Translations under genes and position numbers: made by a program | Shown: positions 1 to 8,264 of the stretch, piece after piece | Numbering within the stretch: the stretch's first letter is position 1 | Layout of the letters: the number at the start of each line of letters is the position of its first letter | Origin: Bacteroidota bacterium | Lineage (GTDB): Bacteria; Bacteroidota; Bacteroidia; UKL13-3 | Assembly (NCBI GenBank): GCA_034439655.1 | Contig: JAWXAU010000079.1 | Location: 1-34,525 of the forward strand | DNA length: 34,525 nt | Direction of reading: 5' to 3' | Notes under the pieces: model-generated | Told to the model about the DNA's origin: nothing | Seen by the model: only the letters and a program-made list of their open reading frames with translations | Databases searched by the model: none

Positions 1-16
1 AACTACATCCCGAAAG

Positions 17-51
17 CCCCGCTTAATCCCGATAATTATCGGGATGCGGGG
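17..51. repeat. Palindromic hairpin at window start
   Basis: A perfect 20-base palindrome, ATCCCGATAATTATCGGGAT (26-45), is flanked by CCCCGC (17-22) and GCGGGG (46-51), giving a long stem with a three-base bulge. A second small hairpin follows (AGTCC 57-61 with GGACT 71-75). The ATCCCGA/TCGGGAT arms recur at 22395-22412, so this is probably an interspersed palindromic repeat or the terminator of a gene lying to the left. No clear T-tract follows it. Confidence 0.55.
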
Positions 52-163
52 GGATTAGTCCCTTTCTTTTGGACTATTATATATTGAGTGTCGGTATAAC
101 TATACAAAAAGTTTTACAAATGATAAATCTATATTTTCACACATCTAGTTCGGCTGTATTTAC

Positions 164-194
164 TTGCCACAATTATATAAATTATTTACCTTTG
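164..194 (+). promoter_or_regulatory. Bacteroidota-type promoter
   Basis: TTG at 164-166, a 20-base spacer, then TACCTTTG at 187-194. This matches the primary sigma (SigAB) promoter of Bacteroidota, TTG-N19/20-TAnnTTTG. It would start transcription near position 200, leaving a leader of roughly 14 bases before the ATG at 214. Confidence 0.65.
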
Positions 195-213
195 CCCACA
201 GAATATATAAGAA

Positions 214-567
214 ATGGAAAACAGCGATCTGCAATATTTATTAGATACCTTAAATAGAGATATACAATTTTTTAAAGCCCAGCTTAAAGAAGTAGCGGTG
301 GATATGTTGGACGGCGGCTATACCAAATACCCAGTGTTTGCGGCACATCAGCACACATTGCAATTGGGCGAATTATTATTTGACAAAGAAGAATACCAAT
401 GCAACTGGAGTATACATGTAACCACCTTAGAAGAATTAATGGAAAAGGGATTGATAGAAAAGGTGCGTGAAGAAGAATTTATTAAAGCTTTTAAGGATCC
501 GAAATTATTTATGTGTGTATTGATGATTTCGCCAGGCAATGCTCATTTTGCGTTTGTGGGGTATTAA
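214..567 (+). CDS. Small conserved hypothetical protein, 117 aa
   Basis: I do not recognise a named family. The protein is acidic and soluble, with no signal peptide and no membrane segment. The N-terminal half is predicted helical, and the C-terminal half looks like a small alpha/beta fold ending in a hydrophobic strand. The start at 214 is chosen because it sits about 14 bases behind the expected transcription start of a well-formed promoter (164-194); a frame opening further upstream at 69 has no coding character. It is probably monocistronic: a repeat-rich gap follows, and the next gene converges on it from the minus strand. I infer a cytoplasmic protein of unknown role. Confidence 0.8.
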   Translation: MENSDLQYLLDTLNRDIQFFKAQLKEVAVDMLDGGYTKYPVFAAHQHTLQLGELLFDKEEYQCNWSIHVTTLEELMEKGLIEKVREEEFIKAFKDPKLFMCVLMISPGNAHFAFVGY

Positions 568-583
568 ACAACTCCTCATTCTG

Positions 584-760
584 TTTGCCGCGGCGAAAAG
601 TCATAGTATAATGCTTGAACCAATAACGAAGTTTAAAGGCGTGACGAAGAAATTTTAATTCGACAAAGTCAATCTGCCCAAAGTATAATCTTTAAGCATG
701 GGGAATTTCGCTTACGATTCAAAAGATTCTTCGTGTCGAAGCGAGAATTCAGAATGATGG
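584..760. repeat. Degenerate intergenic repeat region
   Basis: The gap after the first gene holds a near-palindrome (GCCGCGGCGAA, 587-597), which matches the perfect TTCGCCGCGGCGAA at 13552-13565. It also holds an AGATTCTTCGTGTCG segment followed by CAGAATGATGG. The latter two strings closely match the inner and outer arms of the folded element at 22385-22539 (AGATTCTTCGTCTCG and CAGAATGACG). I read this as a decayed copy of the same repeat family. No gene is visible here. Confidence 0.5.
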
Positions 761-787
761 TATACCGCAACGAATAACGTGAGAGCC

Positions 788-1984
788 TCAATCAATATAT
801 ATCAAATACTTTTGCCTTGCAATAATAAACTTACGCAAACCAGGTTCCCAACTTTTATATATTTGCTCAACGCTTTTATGTTCCATCAATTGTTTGCGTA
901 AGGTGTCGGAGCCTACGAGTTTATCAAACATGGGATTGAAAAAAGTATTGGTGTCTTTACTCATGTCATAAAAACCAATGAGCCAATACAAATATATTCT
1001 GCGTGAGTTTAATATATAGTTTCTGCTGAAATTTGTGAGTTCAAAACCTTTGCATTCTACACCTTTATAAGGCGGATTTTCGGCAATGCCTTTCATACTT
1101 TTTGGCGTAAAAGTAGTGGTTCCTTTTTCAAAACCCGGGCGACCTACCATTTCAAAAGGTTTCTGGGTGCCACGTCCTACGCTCACGTCCGTGCCCTCGA
1201 ACAAACATAAACTGGGATATAAATATATAGATTCTATGGTTTGTAAATTGGGTGACGGTGGAATTGGCGGTTCGTAAAAATGCTGGTGGTTATAATTAAA
1301 GCAAGGGATAATTTCTATATTACAGTTAATGCCATTTGGCAACCAATGTTCGCCATTAATCATTTTTGCAAGTTCACCTAAGGTCATTCCATGCACAATA
1401 GGTATGGGATGCATACCCACAAAGGAACGAAATGCTGTATCCAATACTGGACCATCTACATAAAAACCATTTGGATTGGGGCGGTCGAGTATAATAAGCG
1501 GAATTTTATTTTCGGCACAAGCTTCCATTACATAATGAAGCGTGCTGAGGTAAGTATAAAAACGGCATCCCACATCTTGTATGTCGAATACCATAATATC
1601 AATACCCAGTAAATCTTCTACAGAAGGTTTATTGTTGTTGCCATATAATGATATAACAGGCAGTTTTGTTTTTTTATCAATCCCTTTTTTTATTTTATGG
1701 CCTGCTTCTGCGTCACCTCTAAATCCATGCTCGGGACCAAATACTTTTATGATATTTATTTTTGCTTTTAACAAAGAATCTACTAAATGGTGTTTGCCTA
1801 TTGTAGAGGTTTGATTGGCGACGACACCTACTTTTTTTCCTTTTAGTTTTGGAAAATATTCAGCGGTACGTTCGGCCCCACAAAGGGTTTGGGCTTGTGG
1901 AATAAGAAATGCGAACAAACAAAATAACAACAAGCATACTTTAGATAGGTATTGTTTATTATGATGTAGATTTGCAGCGGTCAT
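788..1984 (-). CDS. namZ: Exo-beta-N-acetylmuramidase NamZ family (DUF1343), exported
   Basis: DUF1343/NamZ proteins remove terminal N-acetylmuramic acid from peptidoglycan fragments and act outside the cytoplasm. Family features are visible: an early KVGVVANQTS block, FGPEHGFRGDAEAG, the FDIQDVGCRFYTYLSTL stretch, ILDRPNPNG, HGMTLGELA and EGTDVSVGRGTQKPF. Starting at 1984 gives about 397 residues with a hydrophobic signal peptide (KVCLLLFCLFAFLIPQAQ). An upstream in-frame ATG at 2113 would add 43 residues that lack family character and would bury the signal peptide, so I reject it. The start codon overlaps that of the divergent permease gene in the tetranucleotide CATG, so any promoter must lie inside that gene; TAAGTTTG on the minus strand at 2016-2009 is a candidate. 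The namZ symbol is by family; the substrate is untested here. Confidence 0.88.
   Translation of the reverse strand: MTAANLHHNKQYLSKVCLLLFCLFAFLIPQAQTLCGAERTAEYFPKLKGKKVGVVANQTSTIGKHHLVDSLLKAKINIIKVFGPEHGFRGDAEAGHKIKKGIDKKTKLPVISLYGNNNKPSVEDLLGIDIMVFDIQDVGCRFYTYLSTLHYVMEACAENKIPLIILDRPNPNGFYVDGPVLDTAFRSFVGMHPIPIVHGMTLGELAKMINGEHWLPNGINCNIEIIPCFNYNHQHFYEPPIPPSPNLQTIESIYLYPSLCLFEGTDVSVGRGTQKPFEMVGRPGFEKGTTTFTPKSMKGIAENPPYKGVECKGFELTNFSRNYILNSRRIYLYWLIGFYDMSKDTNTFFNPMFDKLVGSDTLRKQLMEHKSVEQIYKSWEPGLRKFIIARQKYLIYID
1967..1974 (+). promoter_or_regulatory. Candidate -7 box for the FtsX-type permease, inside namZ
   Basis: TAGATTTG fits TAnnTTTG and ends 8 bases before the ATG at 1983. No good TTG lies at the right distance upstream. 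If it is used, the transcript would be leaderless or nearly so. The box lies within the signal-peptide codons of the divergent namZ gene. Confidence 0.4.
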
Positions 1985-3197
1985 GTATTTTCCTTGGTTT
2001 GTAGCCCGCAAACTTACAACGGGCGGAGGCAATTCCCTAGCGGCTTCCATATTAAAAATGGCAACTGCGGTTGTGGCTATGTGTCTAGCGGCCATGCTGG
2101 TTTCTGTATGCATTGCAAAAGGTTTTCGTAATGAGATTGAGGATAAGTTGATGGGTTTCTCTGGGCATATTCAAATAACACGTACCACTAACCCCGACAT
2201 AGAAAACGTGGAAGGGGTTGCCTACGACGATAAGATTTTAGACTTTATTCGCAAAGACCCTACCGTCAAAAGTTTGCAGCCTTTTATATTTAGTCCGGGT
2301 ATTATAAAGGCGGGCGACCTGATTGAAGGTATCCGTTTTAAAGGTATCGACAGCAGTTTTGATACTGGCTTTATAAGCAATCATATATTAGAAGGTCGAT
2401 TTATAAATACAAAAAGTAAAGAAGGAAATGAGGCAGTAATTTCGACCACCACAGCACAAAGATTGGGATTAAAAGTGGGAAATGATTTGCGTGTGTATTT
2501 TGTAGGGAGTGAACTAAAAGGAAGGAAGTTTAATATAGTAGGCATCTATGAAACAGGTTTGGAAGATTTTGATAAATCCTTTGCCTGGTGCGGCATTTGG
2601 GTATTGCAGAAGTTAAATGGGCGTGACAGTAATAATGCTGATGGAATGGAAGTAATGTTGAAAGATATCAAACTTATTTCATCAAAAACAGATGCTATTC
2701 ACCATGCCTTGCCACCCGATATGGATGCTGCAAGTATTAGAGAAACTTTTCCAGAATTGATGGATTGGCTCGATTTAGTAGGGCAAAATGTATATATAGT
2801 TTTGGCCTTGATGTTAGCCGTTGCTGTAATATCTATGATAACCGCTATTTTGGTTTTGATGATAGAACGAACTGCTATGATAGGAACTTTTAAAAGTTTC
2901 GGCTCCAGTAATTTTATATTGACCCAAGTATTTATGATGTTAGCAGGCAAACTTGCATTATGGGGAATATTTTGGGGTAACCTCGTTGCCTTTGGTTTTA
3001 TAATGGCTCAGCAAAAGTTTCATTTGATTACTTTGCCCCAAGAAAGTTATTATATGAAATATGTTCCGGTAGAAATTGATTGGGCTTTGGTGCTTCCCAT
3101 TAATATTGGCACTTTGGTGGTATGCATTGTATTCATGCTTTTGCCTTCATTAATTATCAATCGAATTTCTCCTTTGGCAGCTTTGAGGTTTAAGTAG
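1983..3197 (+). CDS. FtsX/LolC-type ABC transporter permease, 404 aa
   Basis: This is an inner-membrane permease of the MacB/FtsX family, resembling the lipoprotein-release (LolC/LolE) type that moves lipoproteins towards the outer membrane with a LolD ATPase. The N-terminus has the usual ARKL...SILKMATAVVAMCLAAMLVSVCIAKGF transmembrane start followed by a GFSGHIQI motif. A periplasmic domain of about 220 residues follows, and three C-terminal membrane segments begin near residue 270 (VYIVLALMLAVAVISMITAILVLM). It ends in the typical SPLAALRFK. Length is normal for the family. Start ATG 1983 overlaps the namZ start. No ATPase gene is adjacent, so it must pair with one encoded elsewhere. A hairpin at 3203-3237 closes the gene. 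Confidence 0.88.
   Translation: MYFPWFVARKLTTGGGNSLAASILKMATAVVAMCLAAMLVSVCIAKGFRNEIEDKLMGFSGHIQITRTTNPDIENVEGVAYDDKILDFIRKDPTVKSLQPFIFSPGIIKAGDLIEGIRFKGIDSSFDTGFISNHILEGRFINTKSKEGNEAVISTTTAQRLGLKVGNDLRVYFVGSELKGRKFNIVGIYETGLEDFDKSFAWCGIWVLQKLNGRDSNNADGMEVMLKDIKLISSKTDAIHHALPPDMDAASIRETFPELMDWLDLVGQNVYIVLALMLAVAVISMITAILVLMIERTAMIGTFKSFGSSNFILTQVFMMLAGKLALWGIFWGNLVAFGFIMAQQKFHLITLPQESYYMKYVPVEIDWALVLPINIGTLVVCIVFMLLPSLIINRISPLAALRFK
2009..2016 (-). promoter_or_regulatory. Candidate -7 box for namZ, inside the permease gene
   Basis: On the minus strand the sequence reads TAAGTTTG, fitting TAnnTTTG, and it ends 24 bases before the namZ ATG at 1984. It lies within the first codons of the divergent permease gene. 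The spacing to any upstream TTG is poor, so support rests on this box and its position. Confidence 0.35.
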
Positions 3198-3202
3198 CCG
3201 CA

Positions 3203-3237
3203 TAACCTTTGGAAAGTTTCAAGCTTTCCAAAGGTTA
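3203..3237. terminator. 14-bp stem hairpin behind the permease gene
   Basis: The arm TAACCTTTGGAAAG (3203-3216) pairs perfectly with CTTTCCAAAGGTTA (3224-3237) across a 7-base loop, starting 5 bases after the permease stop codon. No T-tract follows on either strand, so it may be a rho-independent-like stop, an mRNA-stabilising hairpin or an inserted palindrome. Position favours transcript-end formation. Confidence 0.5.
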
Positions 3238-3243
3238 AAAGTT

Positions 3244-3251
3244 TACCTTTG
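3244..3251 (+). promoter_or_regulatory. -7 box TACCTTTG for the coiled-coil/zapA/rny genes
   Basis: TACCTTTG matches TAnnTTTG and ends six bases before the ATG at 3258, which would make the mRNA leaderless. A TTG at the usual distance upstream is not evident, because that stretch is occupied by the hairpin. Confidence 0.5.
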
Positions 3252-3257
3252 TTCCCC

Positions 3258-3587
3258 ATGACCACTGACCAACTTTTGCAGAAACTGGAGCTCATTGCCC
3301 GAAAAGTGGAGCTGCTTAAAAAAGAAAACTTTGCCTTAAAGGAAAAGCTAGAAACCCAACAAAATCAGTACATAGAGCTGAAAACGAAAGTGGATTTGAA
3401 AAATTCTGAGACAGAAAGTCTACAAAAACAACTAAAATCAGTTAAACTTGCAATGTTTTTGAGCAAAGAAGACAAGCAATCTATCAAATTGCAAATCAAC
3501 AAAATGATCGAAGACATAAACACAAGTATCAACCTGTTGACACAACAAAACGGGACGAAAAGTGAACAAGATTCAAATAAAGCTTAA
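3258..3587 (+). CDS. Coiled-coil protein encoded before ZapA, 109 aa
   Basis: The first two thirds form a continuous coiled coil: a leucine-rich heptad pattern LLQKLELIARKVELLKKE, then ENFALKEKLETQQNQ and ETESLQKQLKSVKLAM. A short helix-rich tail ends in a polar segment. There is no signal peptide and no membrane segment. ATG 3258 is preferred to a TTG at 3249, which lies inside the -7 box. The 3' end overlaps zapA by 26 bases, so the two are translationally coupled. A small coiled-coil protein beside ZapA suggests a divisome accessory role comparable to ZapB, but I cannot show homology. Regulated by the TACCTTTG promoter box just upstream. Confidence 0.82.
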   Translation: MTTDQLLQKLELIARKVELLKKENFALKEKLETQQNQYIELKTKVDLKNSETESLQKQLKSVKLAMFLSKEDKQSIKLQINKMIEDINTSINLLTQQNGTKSEQDSNKA

Positions 3588-3828
3588 GATTGCCGAGCGG
3601 CTCTACCCGCTTACTATCGAGGCTCAAGATGAAGAACTAGTAAGGAAGATTGCTAAAGTGCTGAACGAAAAATTTGCATATTACAACAAACAATATTCTT
3701 CTGCCGATGCACAGGATACCATGGTAATGACCGCCATTGATGCTGTAACATCCCTTTGTAAAAGTATGGACGCAGTGCCAGCAAAGGTAGAAGAACAAAT
3801 GAAGCACCTTGAGAAACTCCTAGCCTGA
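3562..3828 (+). CDS. zapA: Cell division protein ZapA
   Basis: ZapA binds FtsZ and bundles its protofilaments at the division ring. This 88-residue protein has the family's compact layout: an N-terminal beta strand pair (IQIKLKIAERLYPLTIEAQDEELVRKIAKVLNEK) followed by a long helix containing DTMVMTAIDAV, then a C-terminal coiled coil (VEEQMKHLEKLLA). Only a GTG start (3562) is available in frame, and it lies within the end of the preceding coiled-coil gene, consistent with translational coupling. Length matches short Bacteroidota ZapA proteins. rny follows 59 bases downstream, the usual arrangement in this phylum. Confidence 0.85.
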   Translation: MNKIQIKLKIAERLYPLTIEAQDEELVRKIAKVLNEKFAYYNKQYSSADAQDTMVMTAIDAVTSLCKSMDAVPAKVEEQMKHLEKLLA

Positions 3829-3887
3829 GCGTACACTTTTTTGCCGCATCCCGTTGGGTTTGTCAACCCTAAAAAAAACAATAGTAT

Positions 3888-5447
3888 ATGGGTGCCATAC
3901 AAATTTTACTTTTAGTATCTGGTTTAGCAGCGGGAAGCTTGATTTCCTACTTCCTACTAAATTCTGGGATACAAAAAAAGAAGGCTCAGTTGCTTAAAGA
4001 AGCACAAGACAAAGCCGACCTCTACAAAAAGAATCGTGAGATTGAAGCCAAAGAAAAGTTTATTACGCTAAAAGCCGAGCACGAAAAGGAAATTCAAGTA
4101 CGAAACCGCAAAGTTGCTGACACTGAAAATGCAATTCGTCAGCAACAAGCTGAAGCCAAAGGCAAAGAGCAATCGTTAAAAGACAAGATTGACAATATTG
4201 CCAAACGCGAAAAGGAACTTGACCCCATCAAGGACAAGTTGCAATTGCAACAAGAAGCTGCGGAAAATAAATACCGTGAGGCTGATGCGATGTTCCAACA
4301 ACAACTTAAGCACCTCGAAAAAATTGCGGGTCTTAGTGTAGAAGAAGCACGCAACCAATTGGTAGAAGGCTTGCGAGAAGAAGCCCGTACCAAAGCAAGT
4401 GGTATTATAAAAGAGATCGTAGACGAAGCCAAAATGACTGCGGCCAAAGACTCAAAACGTATTGTATTGCAAACTATTCAACGTACTGCTGTGGAGCATG
4501 CGGTTGAAAATTCAGTATCGGTATTTAATATTGATAATGATGAAGTGAAAGGTAGAATTATTGGTCGCGAAGGCCGTAATATCAGGGCACTGGAGGCAGC
4601 AACTGGAATTGAAATTATTGTGGATGATACCCCAGAAGCTATTATACTTTCAGGCTTTGACCCGATTCGCCGTGAAATTGCTCGCTTGTCATTACACAAA
4701 TTGGTAACCGACGGACGTATACATCCTGCTCGTATTGAAGAAGTAGTTGAAAAAACCACCAAACAAATTAATAATGAAATTATAGAGATAGGCGAACGCA
4801 CTTGTATTGATATGGGTGTGCATGGTTTGCATCCTGAATTAATTCGTATGGTTGGTCGTATGAGATATCGTTCCAGCTACGGACAAAACTTATTACAGCA
4901 CAGTCGTGAAGTGGCAAACCTTTGTGCTACGATGGCAGCAGAGATGGGACTTAATACCAAACTTGCCAAACGTGCTGGACTATTACATGATATAGGTAAA
5001 GTGCCCGATGATGATCCAGAAACACCGCATGCTTTGTTAGGTATGAAGCTGGCCGAGAAATATAAAGAACATCCCGAAGTGGTGAATGCGATTGGAGCCC
5101 ATCACGATGAAATAGAAATGACTTCATTATTATCGCCTATTGTTCAAGCTTGCGATGCTATAAGCGGTTCAAGACCAGGAGCACGACGTGAAGATACTGA
5201 GCAATATACTAAACGATTGAAAGACTTGGAAGGCTTGGCTATGTCATACAAAGGTGTAGAAAAAGCATTTGCTATACAAGCGGGACGTGAGCTAAGGGTA
5301 ATAGTGGAAGCTGAACGCGTGAGTGATGAAAAAGCAGATACTTTAGCGTTTGATATCAGTCAAAAAATTATGACGGATATGGTTTATCCAGGTCAAATTA
5401 AAGTTACCGTGATACGCGAAAAACGATCAGTGAGTTTTGCTAAATAG
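3888..5447 (+). CDS. rny: Ribonuclease Y
   Basis: RNase Y is a membrane-anchored endoribonuclease that starts mRNA decay. All parts are present in 519 residues: an N-terminal membrane anchor (about residues 5-25), a long charged coiled coil to about residue 160, a KH RNA-binding domain with [19 protein letters not shown], and an HD metal-dependent domain with LLHDIGK and GAHHDE. Length is standard. It lies directly behind zapA. The leader contains a small hairpin (GGGTT 3856-3860 with AACCC 3865-3869) followed by an A-run, so it is not a terminator. A 20-base palindrome at 5474-5493 marks the end of the unit. Confidence 0.97.
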   Translation: MGAIQILLLVSGLAAGSLISYFLLNSGIQKKKAQLLKEAQDKADLYKKNREIEAKEKFITLKAEHEKEIQVRNRKVADTENAIRQQQAEAKGKEQSLKDKIDNIAKREKELDPIKDKLQLQQEAAENKYREADAMFQQQLKHLEKIAGLSVEEARNQLVEGLREEARTKASGIIKEIVDEAKMTAAKDSKRIVLQTIQRTAVEHAVENSVSVFNIDNDEVKGRIIGREGRNIRALEAATGIEIIVDDTPEAIILSGFDPIRREIARLSLHKLVTDGRIHPARIEEVVEKTTKQINNEIIEIGERTCIDMGVHGLHPELIRMVGRMRYRSSYGQNLLQHSREVANLCATMAAEMGLNTKLAKRAGLLHDIGKVPDDDPETPHALLGMKLAEKYKEHPEVVNAIGAHHDEIEMTSLLSPIVQACDAISGSRPGARREDTEQYTKRLKDLEGLAMSYKGVEKAFAIQAGRELRVIVEAERVSDEKADTLAFDISQKIMTDMVYPGQIKVTVIREKRSVSFAK

Positions 5448-5473
5448 GTTTCTAAAGTAGCACGGAAGTGCAG

Positions 5474-5493
5474 CAACTTATATATATAAGTTG
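5474..5493. terminator. 20-bp palindrome behind rny
   Basis: CAACTTATATATATAAGTTG is a perfect palindrome lying 27 bases after the rny stop and 13 bases before the next start. It could fold as a transcript-end hairpin, but no T-tract follows and its core is very AT-rich. Being perfectly symmetric, it could also be a protein-binding site for the next gene. Function is inferred only from position. Confidence 0.4.
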
Positions 5494-5505
5494 TTATAGA
5501 TTAAT

Positions 5506-6135
5506 ATGAAAAAACTATTATATCTTTTGCCTTTCATTTTAATGTGTGCTTGCAAGCAGCAAAGGTTTGTGTGTAATCCAAATCTTGCTTCATCAAAACC
5601 TGAAATTATTACCGTAGTTCCACAAAAAAACCATACAGATACCCTACAAACTGAAGCATTGGCTGTTGTGGCGGTGGAATCAACAAATGCAATAACTACA
5701 GAGAAAAAAACTGATAAAAAGAAGGACAAAGTATTTCCTCGCATCCTCAAGAAACTCCTTACCAGCATTACGCAACCACAAGATTCTACTATAAAAGACC
5801 CAGGGTTGAAGAAGGCTCAAAAAGCTCTGGAATTGGAAGAAAAATGGTTGAAAGCCTTTGCAATTTTTATTGGTTTAGGTATTATAGTCGCACTTATGCT
5901 TTTGGGTGTTTTCGAGCTAGCAGCTTTATTAAGTGAGACAATACTTATAGCACTCGCAGTCTTAGCTTATTTAGGGTTTGCCGTTACCTATTATGGAATT
6001 ATTATAGTATTTATTATGCATATAGGTGTATATAGACATTACCCGAAGGAGAAAGAAAGACATTTATTTTATGTACTTGGTTTCGTTCTTTTACCTTATT
6101 TGTTAGCTATATTATTTGTGTTATTATTTTTTTAG
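5506..6135 (+). CDS. Putative lipoprotein with three membrane segments, 209 aa
   Basis: The N-terminus has a signal sequence ending in a cysteine motif (LLPFILMCACKQQ) that looks like a lipobox, so lipid attachment is likely. A polar, lysine-rich linker of about 80 residues follows (EKKTDKKKDK). Then come three strongly hydrophobic segments near residues 120-145, 148-172 and 188-208. The combination of a lipobox, a linker and a C-terminal multi-helix membrane block recurs in Bacteroidota proteins of unknown function; I cannot name this one. It stands between rny and another small membrane protein, all in the same direction, but the 185-base gap downstream suggests separate transcription. Confidence 0.78.
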   Translation: MKKLLYLLPFILMCACKQQRFVCNPNLASSKPEIITVVPQKNHTDTLQTEALAVVAVESTNAITTEKKTDKKKDKVFPRILKKLLTSITQPQDSTIKDPGLKKAQKALELEEKWLKAFAIFIGLGIIVALMLLGVFELAALLSETILIALAVLAYLGFAVTYYGIIIVFIMHIGVYRHYPKEKERHLFYVLGFVLLPYLLAILFVLLFF

Positions 6136-6320
6136 TATTTGGATTTGTTCCATCCAAAAGTAGCCCTAGTACTTTCATTTGTATGATTATTAATATACTG
6201 GTGTTAAGATAATTGATAATATATTGTGTCTGTTGGGATTTTCATATTGATTGTTTTTTTGCTCGAATTAAAGGTCTTGATACCTGCAATTTTGTATCAT
6301 AATAATTAAAGAGAAACAAT

Positions 6321-6518
6321 ATGAAAAACAGTAAGATCAATCGCTTTTATGTAATCGGAGGATTAATAGCAGTTATTCTGGCAGTTATTTTTTTTAGCAT
6401 AGCGAAGTTTGGTGTATGTGACACTTTAGACTTATCGATTGTAATTTTCACCGTCCTTTCTGTATTTTGTCCCCTTGGTGTTGTGTTGGGACTCAATTTA
6501 AAGAATTCAGATAGCTAG
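6321..6518 (+). CDS. Small membrane protein, 65 aa
   Basis: This is a short protein made almost wholly of two hydrophobic helices: residues about 9-28 (FYVIGGLIAVILAVIFFSI) and 38-58 (LSIVIFTVLSVFCPLGVVLGL). Basic residues before helix 1 put the N-terminus in the cytoplasm. It starts with MKNSKIN about 10 bases after an AAAGAGAAA purine-rich tract. A weak hairpin (TGATAC 6278-6283 with GTATCA 6294-6299) lies in the leader. It converges with the next gene on the minus strand. Function unknown; it is supported as a gene by composition and by clean membrane topology only. Confidence 0.55.
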   Translation: MKNSKINRFYVIGGLIAVILAVIFFSIAKFGVCDTLDLSIVIFTVLSVFCPLGVVLGLNLKNSDS

Positions 6519-6551
6519 GTTGCAACAGACACGCTAATGAGCAATATGATA

Positions 6552-8102
6552 TTAATCTGCCTGAGCTGCCTTTTGTTTTTTCAGTTTCAATAAATCTTTG
6601 TAATGTATGTTTTCTATTTTGCTTTCCACCCAAGTAATAAAATCAAATATCTTGAAGAATTTTTTCTCAAACGGGTCTTCCTGAATCTTAAGCAAATCTT
6701 TTTTAAATTTTATATAAGCACTGTTTATTTTCTTGTCATCATCTAAAGTTATATAGTTTTTCATAAATTTGAGAATGGCTTTTTCGACCGTAAATAATTT
6801 TTCGCGTTTGTTCAAAAAGCGATAAGTAGAATTAATAGCATACTGTAAATAAAACCCATCATCTAATTTTAAATGGATAATCAAATTAAAAATACGTGCA
6901 AAACAGTGTGCATCTTCACGCATTTCCACCTCACGCATATTGATAATTTTATTAATCCAGAACACTGCCTGCTTATAGTCTTCGCCTCCATAAGCAATCA
7001 ATGAACTACTAATAAATATGCGGCACGAGTCTTCTATATTTAACGACTTTTCATATAGCGGCAATTCTGTTTTAATATTTTTTAATAGTTCAAGACAAGT
7101 AGTATAATCTATAATCTGCTGATAATATATTAGAGAAAAAACAGATGTTTCCGTAAATATTTTTTGCTTCAATTCCACATCATAAGTTTCTACATTTTTT
7201 AAGATATTTATATATATCGGTAATTCTTTTAATTTGCCAGCATGATACGCAATATATAAAAAATCAGGAATTAATATAATATAGTTTTTCTTATACTCAT
7301 TAATCATCCATTCGTTTTGCTCCCATATAGAAACCTGCTTACGTTTGGTTTTATAGGCATCTTCGGTTTCATTGATAATCCATAAGTATATACTGTGTAG
7401 TTCGTAAAATGAATTTAGTGAATATAATGTTTTGGCGGAACTACTATCTTTCATCAGGTCATTTTGCAATAACTTTTTTAATACCCCCATTTTATCATCG
7501 CTGCGTATATATTTTTCGTTTTTCAATACTTTTTGCGATTCAAAAAACAGGCTCATGAACATACTTTTATTGCTCAATTTTTCGACAATCAGTTTTTCTT
7601 GGTCCATTATTTTGTCGAGGCCGTGTTTGATATCGCCCATTCGCATATCTACAATCATCTCTTTTTCTATTTCCAAAATCTCCAACATTCGGGTCATTTT
7701 CTCGTGTTGGGTTGCTATGTCGAAGGCTTTGGTTAGGTACTTAACTGCTTGTTTAAACAAGCCTTTTTGCTGTAATAGCTTCACAAACCCAATCATATCG
7801 TTAATTTTAAAATCGATACTTTTTTTGCGGTGATATTCCGTAAGTGATTTTAATATGAGCTCGAATAATTGATTTTTGAGAACTGGCAAATGTGTAATTT
7901 TAAGTTTACTTTTCACCATTACTTTTAACTTGTCATCATCAAAACTTTTTTGACCATCAATGGCGTCAAATAGCATTACATAATTGAACTGGGTCTTCGT
8001 TTCATCATTGTCATTCTTTTGAGCAAATACTTTGAAATATCTTTTCTCGTTTTTCGAAAGTGATTTGATAAGCCGGAAAAGTTGTTCGCGTGTTTCCATC
8101 AT
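6552..8102 (-). CDS. Helical-repeat cytoplasmic protein of unknown function, 516 aa
   Basis: The protein is rich in lysine and almost entirely helical, with TPR-like pairs of amphipathic helices (for example KLLQQKGLFKQAVKYLTKAFDIA near residues 108-130 and GGEDYKQAVFWINKIINMR near 375). It has no signal peptide. The N-terminus (ETREQLFRLIKSLSKNEKRYFKVFA) looks like a conserved opening block of a Bacteroidota-restricted family. ATGs at 8102 and 8099 are both possible. It diverges from the fibre-protein gene across a 162-base gap and converges with the small membrane protein. A scaffold or protein-interaction role is an inference from the repeat structure. Confidence 0.82.
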   Translation of the reverse strand: MMETREQLFRLIKSLSKNEKRYFKVFAQKNDNDETKTQFNYVMLFDAIDGQKSFDDDKLKVMVKSKLKITHLPVLKNQLFELILKSLTEYHRKKSIDFKINDMIGFVKLLQQKGLFKQAVKYLTKAFDIATQHEKMTRMLEILEIEKEMIVDMRMGDIKHGLDKIMDQEKLIVEKLSNKSMFMSLFFESQKVLKNEKYIRSDDKMGVLKKLLQNDLMKDSSSAKTLYSLNSFYELHSIYLWIINETEDAYKTKRKQVSIWEQNEWMINEYKKNYIILIPDFLYIAYHAGKLKELPIYINILKNVETYDVELKQKIFTETSVFSLIYYQQIIDYTTCLELLKNIKTELPLYEKSLNIEDSCRIFISSSLIAYGGEDYKQAVFWINKIINMREVEMREDAHCFARIFNLIIHLKLDDGFYLQYAINSTYRFLNKREKLFTVEKAILKFMKNYITLDDDKKINSAYIKFKKDLLKIQEDPFEKKFFKIFDFITWVESKIENIHYKDLLKLKKQKAAQAD

Positions 8103-8230
8103 TTATAATTTTTGGCCTAACAAAAGCAGGTGTTTGGAATTTAAGAAAGGACTCTTTTAAAATATTGATAGACAGTTTTAAAAATTGAACATAAATTATG
8201 TAGCAATGTAATAAATTAAAAAAATTGTCA

Positions 8231-8260
8231 TTGAAACGTGAAATTTATATGCCATATTTG
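8231..8260 (+). promoter_or_regulatory. Candidate promoter of the fibre-protein gene
   Basis: TTG (8231-8233), a 19-base spacer, then CATATTTG (8253-8260), one mismatch from TAnnTTTG. It lies four bases before the ATG at 8265, predicting a leaderless transcript. Spacing is ideal; the first base of the -7 box is not. Confidence 0.45.
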
Positions 8261-8264
8261 AACT

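Noticed and set aside
1985-2113. A longer namZ starting at the upstream ATG 2113
   Set aside because: The extra 43 residues lack family character, would bury the signal peptide, and overlap the conserved N-terminus of the divergent permease.
3856-3880. A terminator between zapA and rny
   Set aside because: The GGGTT/AACCC hairpin is followed by an A-run, not a T-run, on the coding strand, and zapA-rny are expected to be cotranscribed.
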